Origin: Bacteroidia bacterium
GTDB taxonomy: Bacteria > Bacteroidota > Bacteroidia > Bacteroidales > UBA932
Assembly (NCBI GenBank): GCA_030537315.1
Contig: JAUNNZ010000001.1
Coordinates: forward strand, 62,001 to 126,000
Direction of reading: 5' to 3'
DNA: 64,000 nt
Position numbers and translations under genes: made by a program. Below the pieces are notes generated by a model, which saw only the letters and a list, made by a program, of their open reading frames with translations, was not told the origin of the DNA and ran no database searches. Shown here piece after piece: positions 9,101 to 15,525 of the stretch (its first letter is position 1; every line of letters starts with the position of its first letter).

Positions 9101-9706
9101 GATCTTGAACTGCGGACGTCCATCTACGTACACCGCAGACCCGCCGTTATCCGACAGAGGACGGACAGAGTACTTCTCGTTCACCCACAGGCGTGGATTC
9201 ACGCCGGTATATCCCCTGGACTGGGTATTGACGATCTCAAGCGCTGAAACGACCTTGACGTTGCTCCTTGACGCCGCCTTTACTAGATACCATTTCGAGC
9301 CGAGGCTAATATATGAAACCGAATCGGTTACCTGGAGAAGCGGAGATTGCGGATTGCCGCGGAGCGTGATTATATCGCTGAACTCAGGACGGGGTTTGAT
9401 GTCATCGTTTATCTGAGGGAACCTGTTCACCCAGGATTCGAGAGTATCGGAGCAGTACCGGTAAATGACAATGTCTTCCGGGACGCGCCCCAGGTCGAGC
9501 CAGTCCGACGGGTCCTGCTCGAGAGCTTTCGCCGAAAGCGATTCGAGCGTGGCCATCCTGGATGCAATCCTGCGCTGGGCACGCCGGGCCGCGGCGGCTG
9601 TATCTCCTGGCGTGCGCGGCGTGCTGAATGCCAGCGCAAACACGAGGACACCCAGGATAAGGAGTCCCGCGGATACAATGTCGCTTATGCTTCTAGGCCT
9701 TTTCAT
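6194..9706 (-). CDS. Large multi-pass NtrY-like sensor histidine kinase
   Basis: This 1170-aa membrane sensor kinase has about ten predicted transmembrane helices: one near residue 15, a block of six around 215-420, and three more before the cytosolic part, separated by two large extracytoplasmic regions that could sense a ligand. A HAMP linker with 'MFKPLSEVGRKM' leads to the kinase core. The phosphoacceptor lies in 'HEIKNPLTPMKL' (His near 960), a form characteristic of the NtrY group. The N box 'NLINNAVQAV', G1 'DNGPGV' and G2 'GGSGLGLA' are all present. No receiver domain is attached. Its most likely partner is the NtrX-like regulator at 12418-13563. The ATG overlaps the rlmH stop, and its stop overlaps the DUF4783 start. 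Confidence 0.92.
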   Translation of the reverse strand: MKRPRSISDIVSAGLLILGVLVFALAFSTPRTPGDTAAAARRAQRRIASRMATLESLSAKALEQDPSDWLDLGRVPEDIVIYRYCSDTLESWVNRFPQINDDIKPRPEFSDIITLRGNPQSPLLQVTDSVSYISLGSKWYLVKAASRSNVKVVSALEIVNTQSRGYTGVNPRLWVNEKYSVRPLSDNGGSAVYVDGRPQFKIVYESLAGKASADPLMVGIALVLLVASGMLFQTRRKTLRRYWIVISGLLLVAVLIYFWGRSAQWEVGIFSPTLFAGGAFLYSLGAVIVINFAILLMSVSTYIARDSIVDRIDGRKGKVRLSVATIAAVVLILFYSHIALKSIVLNSSISLELYKLSELSIYTGVVYLSFLTMLLSIPLLLQLLRPFVKEKFGIQADSLSRQSRLCFSIFIALYLVLITSVLGFRKEQSRAEMWAYRLAFDRDIQLEMRLGRIEQQIADDAVISALSALDNTAQTIENRLANEHLFRIDQGYDVAVYVLNSYNNTQRNFESFNSHVRGGVPVSENSRFLYVNPSGGHSYYAGIFLYSNENFGVSTVLITVEPRNTNDIKGYSAIFGITPPGKIVLPAEYSYARYDERALQMFKGDYAFPTELDEEMNRRIYEDQVSRFNAGGYTHFIFTIGNSESVIISRQTYSIVNYLVASVLLAILFFLMLSLLTFPRKQEDDSKERSYYKSRISAVLLTSLTLTLVAMALASVLFVNSRNESNLQTIISDKINSICSMIEAGTKPVNSIRDILTPEFNELLRRVSTNTSSDITIYGPSGRVVTATNPMALERANLGSRIDGEAYKNIVRNSRRYFIKREKAGSVRYYNMYAPIKSANGSIIGVLCSPYTDESYDFEKDAVNHSMTIITVFLLLLLLARFSASTIIDRMFKPLSEVGRKMTDTSLDKLEHIHYDREDEVSSLVDAYNLMVTELSESSKKLAQAERDKAWSGMARQVAHEIKNPLTPMKLQLQRIMRLKAKGDPEWQDKFDEVTTVLLDHIDILTDTANEFSTFAKLYTEEHTEIDLDKVLQEEIAMFDNKGHVKFDYYGFPGTRVMGPKPQLTRVFVNLINNAVQAVGDREDARVVVALRNSSRDGFFDIVVEDNGPGVSDENVEKLFTPNFTTKNGGSGLGLAISRSILERCGATIAYNRSFTLGGACFTIQYPKQA

Positions 9707-10176
9707 TCGTGGTGATATGGCTCTCCTTTCATTATTGTGAAAGCACGGTATAATTGCTCTGCAAAAATCGTTCTCACAAGCTGATGGGAGTAGGTCATCT
9801 TTGACAGGGACAGCTTTCCGTCCGCTCTCTGATAGACCGCTTCACTGAAGCCGTACGCCCCTCCGATCACGAAAACGATGTCTTTCCCGCCACGGGAAAT
9901 CTTGTCCTCAAGGACTTTGGCGAACTCTATCGAGCGGTATTCCCTACCGTGTTCATCAAGAAGCATAACGTCATCTGACGGTTTAAGGTTCTTGAGGATG
10001 AGTTCTCCCTCCCTGACTTTTATCTGTTCCTTCGACAGCGCGGACACGTTTTTCAGCTCCGGGATTTCAAGAATCTCGAACGGGATATAATGTTTCAGCC
10101 TGGATGCATAAACACCCAGGCCTTCACATACCCATTTCACGTCGGTCCTGCCGACTGTCAGAAGTGTAATTTTCGT
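9703..10176 (-). CDS. rlmH: 23S rRNA pseudouridine-1915 N3-methyltransferase, non-canonical start
   Basis: RlmH is a SPOUT-class enzyme that methylates pseudouridine 1915 in helix 69 of 23S rRNA. Diagnostic parts are the knot region 'FVIGGAYGFSEAVYQRA', 'LSLSKMTYSHQLVR' and the C-terminal 'GEPYHHE'. The conserved N-terminus (K-I-T-L-L-T-V-G-R-T-D) is encoded from 10173, but the codon before it, where ATG is expected, is ACG at 10174-10176. There is no ATG, GTG or TTG in frame between the upstream stop and a GTG at 10140, which would remove the first strand of the fold. I annotate from ACG; ATT at 10168-10170 or CTG at 10156-10158 are alternatives. It starts 1 nt after the efp stop and overlaps the kinase start by ATGA. 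Confidence 0.88.
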   Translation of the reverse strand, partial: TKITLLTVGRTDVKWVCEGLGVYASRLKHYIPFEILEIPELKNVSALSKEQIKVREGELILKNLKPSDDVMLLDEHGREYRSIEFAKVLEDKISRGGKDIVFVIGGAYGFSEAVYQRADGKLSLSKMTYSHQLVRTIFAEQLYRAFTIMKGEPYHHE

Positions 10177-10177
10177 C

Positions 10178-10741
10178 TTATACTCGCTGACCGTAGCTGC
10201 GGTCTGTTGTGTTTACTGTAATCTTCTCACCGGTCTCGATGAAGAGAGGAACCATAATCTTGGCGCCGGTCTCGAGGGTGACTTCCTTGAGTGCGGAGGT
10301 AGAGGCGGTGTTGCCCTTTACTGCAGGCTCGCTGTAGGTAACCTCAAGAGTCACGTATGTAGGGAGCTCGCAGGTAAGGCACTTCTCCTCACCAACCACG
10401 AACATCATCTCAACATGCTGGCCTTCCTTCATAAGGTCTGAGTTCTCAACGACTGCCTTAGGGAGGAGGATCTGCTCGTATGTCTCTTCGTGCATGAAGT
10501 TGAAACCGTCTTCCTCGGCATAGAGGAACTGATATGGACGGCGCTCGACCTCGATGGTCTCGATCTTCGCACCTGCTGTGAAGGTGTTCTCGAGGATGCG
10601 TCCGTTCTCAAGGTTGCGGAGCTTGGTCTTCACGAAAGCCGGGCCCTTGCCTGGCTTGACGTGCTGAAACCAAACGATCATACAAGGCTTGTCGTTGAAT
10701 TTGAGATAAAGTCCGTTTTTAAAATCAGCTGTTGTTGCCAT
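10178..10741 (-). CDS. efp: Translation elongation factor P
   Basis: EF-P binds ribosomes stalled on polyproline stretches and stimulates peptide bond formation. The 187-aa protein has the three expected beta-barrel domains. The tip loop of domain I reads 'KPGKGPAF' with Lys32 at the position that is post-translationally modified in many bacteria; no modifying enzyme is encoded in this window. The C-terminal domain ends with 'TDRSYGQRV', close to the usual 'GEYVSRV'. A well-formed promoter lies upstream within the end of ispH, so efp and rlmH can be transcribed separately from cmk-ispH. Confidence 0.96.
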   Translation of the reverse strand: MATTADFKNGLYLKFNDKPCMIVWFQHVKPGKGPAFVKTKLRNLENGRILENTFTAGAKIETIEVERRPYQFLYAEEDGFNFMHEETYEQILLPKAVVENSDLMKEGQHVEMMFVVGEEKCLTCELPTYVTLEVTYSEPAVKGNTASTSALKEVTLETGAKIMVPLFIETGEKITVNTTDRSYGQRV

Positions 10742-10786
10742 AAAATGATATATCTTAATTGTTTATTGATTCTCGTTATAACTTGG

Positions 10787-10818
10787 CAAAGTTAATTAAA
10801 TGCCATTACTATTGCAAA
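10787..10818 (-). promoter_or_regulatory. Promoter of efp (full -33/-7 match)
   Basis: On the minus strand TTTG (10818-10815) is followed after 20 nt by TAACTTTG (10794-10787), matching the Bacteroidetes housekeeping promoter TTTG-N19/20-TAnnTTTG. The ATG is 45 nt downstream. The -33 element is inside the last codons of ispH. Confidence 0.75.
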
Positions 10819-11663
10819 TTTTCAATGGCCGCGGCGACTTTTTCGAGAAGCCACTTCGGCGTTGAAGTCGCGCCGCTCACGCCCACGAAATCTCCCGGCT
10901 TGAACCACTCAGGCTTGATGTCTTCAGGACCACCAACCCTCCAGGTGCGTGGATTCTCCGACTTGCAGAGGTCGCACAGGACCTTTCCGTTGGAACTGTG
11001 ACTGCCGGAGACGAAAATTATGGCATCGTGCTCACGGGCGAACGACGACAGCTCGCCGTGCCGCGAGGCAACCTGCTTGCAGATGGTGTTATGTATGGTA
11101 GATTCCGGGACCACTCTCGAGATGATGTCACAGGCCCTTTTGTACTGGACAGGGCTCATAGTGGTCTGGGAGAACACGTCAAGAGGCTCGTCCACATTGA
11201 TGTCAGCGAGGACTTCCTCAAGCTGCTCGAGGCTGTCGAAAACGACTGCCCGGCTGTTCTGGCCCACCAGTCCGAGAACCTCGGGATGCCCGTGCTTGCC
11301 AAAAATCAACACCTGGCCGGCGCTCCTGCGTATCTGTTTCTGAATGTTCAAGACCACAGGGCAGGTGCAGTCAATGATTTCGAATCCCTTCCTGCGGAGT
11401 TTCTCATAAATCTCGGGAGCCACGCCGTGGGCGCGTATGAGAATCGTCTCGACTCCGCACATCACGACATCGTCTATTTCATCACCTGCAAGAGCGACAA
11501 GGCCTTTTGCGCCGAGGCGCTCAAGCTCTTCTTCGTTGTGAACAATCGCGCCGAGAGAAAAAAGACGTCCGTCACGTTCCCAAAGGAAACGCTCCGCCGT
11601 GTCGATCGCTCGGATCACACCGCCGCAGAATCCGGAATTGCTGTCAATCTCAACTTTTATCAT
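10809..11663 (-). CDS. ispH: 4-hydroxy-3-methylbut-2-enyl diphosphate reductase
   Basis: IspH (LytB) is the iron-sulfur enzyme of the last step of the MEP isoprenoid pathway and yields IPP and DMAPP. The three cluster cysteines are visible: Cys13 in 'SGFCGGV', the 'DCTCPVV' cysteine and 'NTICKQV'. Other family motifs are 'GAIVHN', 'IRAHGV', 'FGKHGHPE', 'SQTTMS' and 'SGSHSSNG'. The 284-aa length is normal. The start ATG overlaps the cmk stop (ATGA), showing tight coupling. Confidence 0.97.
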   Translation of the reverse strand: MIKVEIDSNSGFCGGVIRAIDTAERFLWERDGRLFSLGAIVHNEEELERLGAKGLVALAGDEIDDVVMCGVETILIRAHGVAPEIYEKLRRKGFEIIDCTCPVVLNIQKQIRRSAGQVLIFGKHGHPEVLGLVGQNSRAVVFDSLEQLEEVLADINVDEPLDVFSQTTMSPVQYKRACDIISRVVPESTIHNTICKQVASRHGELSSFAREHDAIIFVSGSHSSNGKVLCDLCKSENPRTWRVGGPEDIKPEWFKPGDFVGVSGATSTPKWLLEKVAAAIENLQ

Positions 11664-12343
11664 AGTACGTTGAATTTTCCTTGAAGAACACCGATTGCCC
11701 AGGCGAGCTCCTCGCCGAAGGTCATCTCGGAATTGTCAAGTTCGAAAGCATCCGCAGCCTTGCACAGAGGATGGGTCTCGCGATGCGAATCGATATAGTC
11801 ACGCTCCCGCAGATTGGCGAGTACATCCTCAAGCTTCGGATTTTCACCCTTGGCCGCAAGCTCGTCGAAGCGGCGCTTCGCGCGCACCTCCTCGCTAGCC
11901 GTCATGTAAATCTTGAATTCCGCATTCGGGAACACCGCCGTGCCTATGTCACGGCCATCCATCACCACGCGCCCCTTCGCCGCAAATGCGTGGAGCTTTT
12001 CATCCACGAACTCACGGACATACGCCAGCGCCGAAATCGGACTCACCTGGGCAGACACTTCCATCGACCTGATCTCCTTCTCGACAACGCGGTCTCCTAT
12101 GCACGTCTTTCCCTGCCCGTCAAAATGCAGGTCGAGCCCTGGCAGTCTGCTCCTGAGTTCGTCGGATATGGCATTGTCTTTGGATATGAGTCCCTGTTCC
12201 TGCGCGAACAGGGTCACGCCTCTGTAGAGCGCGCCTGAATCAAGGTACAGGAAAGAAAGCCTGCCGGCAAGAAGTTTTGCGAACGAGCTTTTGCCCGTAG
12301 ATGAGCAGCCATCGATGGCGATGATGATATCCGGTATTTTCAT
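11660..12343 (-). CDS. cmk: Cytidylate kinase
   Basis: Cmk phosphorylates CMP and dCMP with ATP. The P-loop is 'GCSSTGKSS' at residues 12-20; 'YLDSGALYRGVT' and 'MDGRDIGTAVFP' are characteristic, and the C-terminal lid segment 'LRERDYIDSHRETHPL' fits the family. The 227-aa length is typical. It is the first gene of the minus-strand cluster and is divergent from the response regulator gene. Confidence 0.97.
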   Translation of the reverse strand: MKIPDIIIAIDGCSSTGKSSFAKLLAGRLSFLYLDSGALYRGVTLFAQEQGLISKDNAISDELRSRLPGLDLHFDGQGKTCIGDRVVEKEIRSMEVSAQVSPISALAYVREFVDEKLHAFAAKGRVVMDGRDIGTAVFPNAEFKIYMTASEEVRAKRRFDELAAKGENPKLEDVLANLRERDYIDSHRETHPLCKAADAFELDNSEMTFGEELAWAIGVLQGKFNVL

Positions 12344-12363
12344 ATAGGCCTTAGTTTCGCAAA

Positions 12364-12371
12364 CAAAGATA
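12364..12371 (-). promoter_or_regulatory. Promoter -7 element for cmk-ispH
   Basis: TATCTTTG on the minus strand fits TAnnTTTG, 20 nt before the cmk ATG. The -33 region is weak (TTCG, 20 nt upstream). Confidence 0.55.
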
Positions 12372-12417
12372 ATAAAAATACCTTTTTGTCACGAATTTTG
12401 CAGATATTTGCATTGAT

Positions 12418-13563
12418 ATGAAAGTCCTGATTGTAGATGACGAGCGGGCAATCCGCAATTCTCTCGGGGAAATCCTCTCCGACGAAGGTTATGAAGTTGA
12501 ATCCGCAGAAGACGGAACCTCCGCCCTGGATCTGGTCGCAAAGGAAAAATACGACGTTATTTTCTGCGACATCAAGATGCCCGGGATGGACGGTATGGAA
12601 GTCCTGGACAAGCTGGTCGCCGACGGCTGCGACTCCGCCATCGTGATGATTTCCGGCCACGGCGACATCGACACCGCCGTGGAAAGCATCAAGAAAGGCG
12701 CCTTCGACTTCATCCAGAAGCCGCTCGACCTCAACCGCATCCTCATCACGATCAAGAACGCCACCGAGAAGGTATCCCTCGTCAACGAGACGAAGATCCT
12801 CAAGAAGAAAGTCTTCGGCGGCAGCGAAATGATAGGCGAATCAGAGCCGATGAAGCACATCCGCGCCATCATCGACAAGGTGGCGCCTACGGATGCGCGC
12901 GTTCTGATCGAAGGTCCCAACGGTTCCGGCAAGGAACTTGTCGCGCGCAGCCTGCACAAGCAGAGCGACCGCAGCGCGATGCCGTTCGTCGAAGTCAACT
13001 GCGCCGCCATTCCGGGTGAGCTCATCGAAAGCGAACTTTTCGGCCACGAAAAGGGCTCCTTCACTTCTGCCATCAAGCAGCACAAGGGCAAGTTCGAACA
13101 GGCCGACGGCGGAACCCTCTTCCTCGACGAGATCGGCGACATGAGTCTCGCCGCCCAGGCGAAAGTGCTCCGCGTCCTGCAGGAGCACAAGCTTTCGCGC
13201 ATCGGCTCCGACAAGGACATTGAAGTCAATGTCCGCGTCGTCGCTGCCACCAACAAGAACCTTGCAGAAGAAATCAAGGCCGGCAACTTCCGCGAAGACC
13301 TCTACCACCGTCTCAGCGTCATCGTCATCAAGGTGCCGTCATTGGATGAGCGCAAAGACGACATCCCTATGCTCATCGAGCACTTCAAGAACAAATATAC
13401 GGAGGGCGCCAAGCCGCGCAGCTTCTCCGCCGAGGCCGTCAAACTCCTTCAGGAGAAGAGCTGGCCGGGAAACATCCGCGAACTCGACAACGTGGTGGAC
13501 CGCCTCCTCATCCTCGGCGATCCCGAAGTCTCGGCCCAGAACGTCCGGGACTATGTGCTGTAG
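12418..13563 (+). CDS. NtrX-like response regulator: receiver plus AAA+ domain, no HTH
   Basis: The 381-aa protein has a receiver domain (Asp7, Asp8, phosphoacceptor Asp51, Ser79, Lys101) followed by a sigma-54-activator-type AAA+ domain. Walker A is 'GPNGSGKE' (166-173), Walker B 'GGTLFLDEIGD', and 'FREDLYHRL' and 'WPGNIREL' are present. Two things are missing: the Fis-type C-terminal helix-turn-helix, since the protein stops about 15 residues after the AAA+ domain, and the canonical GAFTGA loop, which here reads GSFTSA (213-218, nt 13054-13071). It therefore probably does not act as an ordinary sigma-54 activator. The NtrY-like kinase in the divergent cluster is the likely partner. Confidence 0.9.
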   Translation: MKVLIVDDERAIRNSLGEILSDEGYEVESAEDGTSALDLVAKEKYDVIFCDIKMPGMDGMEVLDKLVADGCDSAIVMISGHGDIDTAVESIKKGAFDFIQKPLDLNRILITIKNATEKVSLVNETKILKKKVFGGSEMIGESEPMKHIRAIIDKVAPTDARVLIEGPNGSGKELVARSLHKQSDRSAMPFVEVNCAAIPGELIESELFGHEKGSFTSAIKQHKGKFEQADGGTLFLDEIGDMSLAAQAKVLRVLQEHKLSRIGSDKDIEVNVRVVAATNKNLAEEIKAGNFREDLYHRLSVIVIKVPSLDERKDDIPMLIEHFKNKYTEGAKPRSFSAEAVKLLQEKSWPGNIRELDNVVDRLLILGDPEVSAQNVRDYVL

Positions 13564-13605
13564 GTGACTCAAAACAGCCAGGACTCGGGAAATTACCATA
13601 TCATT

Positions 13606-14703
13606 ATGAAGACACACTTTTGTTTTAAAGCAATATTCCTTGTCCTGGCGCTTGCGACTGCATTTATCGTTTCCTGCTGCCGGAATGGGTCCTCGGATGG
13701 AAAGCCGATATCCCTTCTGATTGACTCTGATATGGTGGAGAGTTTCGATGACGGCATAGCGTTCATAATGCTGTCAGGCACTGATGCCGTCCATATCCTG
13801 GGCCTTACGACAGTTACGACCAATGTCTGGTCGCAGGAGAGCCTGGCATATGGCATAAGACTCGGGGAACTGTGCGGAATGACAGATATGCATTACATCG
13901 CAGGGTCAAGGATTCCGTTACGCGAGGGTCGGCTTGACTCGATAGATAAGGAAATAGACGCAAATCCGGGAGAGGATGCCGAATGGCGAGGAGCGTCGTC
14001 TTATCCCGAAGTTTTAGACTGGGAAAGTTTCTATGTCGACAGATATGGCTGCAAGCCGGCTATCCGGCCTGTCCTCACGGACGCTTCAGAGTACATTGCA
14101 GAAAGTGTTATGTCAGCACCCGGCACAGTGACCATCCTTGCTATAGGAGCCTGCACCAACATAGCGAAGGCACTTGTCTCCCATCCCGAGATGGCGTCGA
14201 TGGCCAGAGAAATCATCTATATGGGAGGGGCTGTCTTCTGCCCCGGCAACACCACACCTTATGCAGAGATGAACTTCCTTTATGACCCGGAGGCCGCTGC
14301 GATATGCCTGAGGGCGCCATTCCCAAAACAGACGGTTGTCAGTCTTGATATATGCAACACTGTATTGATGGATAGGGACAGATTCCTGTCGATCTATGAC
14401 GCAATCAGTTCGCAGGAGATACGGTCTTTGATAAGCAGCAACTTCCCATTCCCGGAATTCCAGTCGGATCCGTCTTCGATGCAATTTGTCTGGGACCTCA
14501 TAAGCGCAGCCATCGTTGTCAACCCAAGCATAATTACAGAATACAAGGATGTTAGGATAGACATTGATGACAATCCGGACTCACCGACCTACGGGAAATC
14601 CTTCGAAACGGAAGATCAATCGCGTGAGATGGTCAGAGTACCGGTCGACATTGACCGGGAGAGGTTCTGGGACATCATCATTTCCGGCATCTCAGTATTC
14701 TGA
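13606..14703 (+). CDS. Nucleoside hydrolase-like lipoprotein
   Basis: A 365-aa lipoprotein: the signal peptide ends in a lipobox 'FIVSC' with the modified Cys near residue 23. The rest belongs to the inosine-uridine nucleoside hydrolase fold, which cleaves ribosides to base and ribose using a calcium-binding Asp cluster. That cluster reads D-S-D-M-V-E-S-F-D-D, aligned with the DTDMGNDVDD form of Bacteroidetes homologues but lacking its Gly and middle Asp. 'TILAIGACTNIAKAL' and 'YMGGAVF' support the fold, and 'SLDICNTV' is the C-terminal active-site loop. I prefer ATG 13606, which begins the signal peptide, over an open frame extending to 13564. The exact substrate is unknown. Confidence 0.8.
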   Translation: MKTHFCFKAIFLVLALATAFIVSCCRNGSSDGKPISLLIDSDMVESFDDGIAFIMLSGTDAVHILGLTTVTTNVWSQESLAYGIRLGELCGMTDMHYIAGSRIPLREGRLDSIDKEIDANPGEDAEWRGASSYPEVLDWESFYVDRYGCKPAIRPVLTDASEYIAESVMSAPGTVTILAIGACTNIAKALVSHPEMASMAREIIYMGGAVFCPGNTTPYAEMNFLYDPEAAAICLRAPFPKQTVVSLDICNTVLMDRDRFLSIYDAISSQEIRSLISSNFPFPEFQSDPSSMQFVWDLISAAIVVNPSIITEYKDVRIDIDDNPDSPTYGKSFETEDQSREMVRVPVDIDRERFWDIIISGISVF

Positions 14704-14712
14704 GGCTTTCAC

Positions 14713-15507
14713 TTATTTCTGACCTTCATTCAGGGCCTTGAGCTTGGCCTCATGTTCGGCGAGGGCGCGCTCGACTGAAGCGGAGCGCTTCAGGATGAAG
14801 CCCGAGCCGAGGTACTTGGTGCGGACATCCTCGTCGGCCGCGAGAGAAGCCGGAGTGCCCTGCTGAAGGATGGTTCCCTCGTACAGGAGGTACGCGCGGT
14901 CAGTGATGGCAAGGGTCTCGCCGACGTTGTGGTCGGTGATGATGACACCGATATTGCGGTACTTCAGTTTTGCGATTATATACTGGATGTCCTCGACGGC
15001 GATAGGGTCGACACCGGCGAAAGGCTCATCAAGAAGGATGAACTTCGGATCGATGGCAAGCGCGCGGGCGATCTCGCACCTGCGGCGCTCGCCGCCGGAC
15101 AGCTGGATTCCCAGACTCTTCCTCACCTTCGACAGGTTGAACTCGTCGATAAGCGACTCGAGACGGGACTCACGCTCCTCCCTTGTCAATTTCGACATCT
15201 CCATCACGGACATTATGTTGTCCTCCACAGACATCTTGCGGAACACCGAAGCTTCCTGAGGAAGATAGCCGACACCCTTCTGCGCACGCATATACATAGG
15301 CAGTTCGGTAATCTCCTCATCATCAAGGAAAATCCGCCCCTCATTAGGAACGATCTGCCCGGTAATCATATAGAAGCTCGTGGTCTTTCCGGCACCGTTC
15401 GGTCCCAGGAAACCCACGATCTCACCCTGATTGACCTCCATCGACACGCCCTTCACAACAGTACGGACGCCGTACTTCTTGACAAGATTCTCGCAACGCA
15501 GTTTCAT
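14713..15507 (-). CDS. lptB: LPS export ABC transporter ATP-binding protein
   Basis: LptB is the cytosolic ATPase that powers the LptFG complex moving lipopolysaccharide to the outer membrane. ABC motifs: Walker A 'GPNGAGKTT', Q-loop region '[16 protein letters not shown]' (an LptB hallmark), signature 'LSGGE', Walker B '[15 protein letters not shown]' and the switch His in 'TDHNV'. The 264 aa include a C-terminal charged helix of about 25 residues beyond the core. It lies 18 nt after dnaX on the same strand. No other lpt gene is in the window. Confidence 0.95.
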   Translation of the reverse strand: MKLRCENLVKKYGVRTVVKGVSMEVNQGEIVGFLGPNGAGKTTSFYMITGQIVPNEGRIFLDDEEITELPMYMRAQKGVGYLPQEASVFRKMSVEDNIMSVMEMSKLTREERESRLESLIDEFNLSKVRKSLGIQLSGGERRRCEIARALAIDPKFILLDEPFAGVDPIAVEDIQYIIAKLKYRNIGVIITDHNVGETLAITDRAYLLYEGTILQQGTPASLAADEDVRTKYLGSGFILKRSASVERALAEHEAKLKALNEGQK

Positions 15508-15525
15508 ATCCGTATGACTTTCATT

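Noticed and set aside
12402..12409. GATATTTG as promoter for the response regulator
   Set aside because: It misses the first consensus base, has no -33 partner and lies 8 nt before the ATG; evidence is too weak to list as a feature.
12489..13286. Long minus-strand open frame opposite the response regulator
   Set aside because: It is antisense to a strongly conserved receiver/AAA+ gene and has the composition of a shadow frame. The same holds for the long antisense frames in prs (3274-4128) and across lptB/dnaX (14929-15813).
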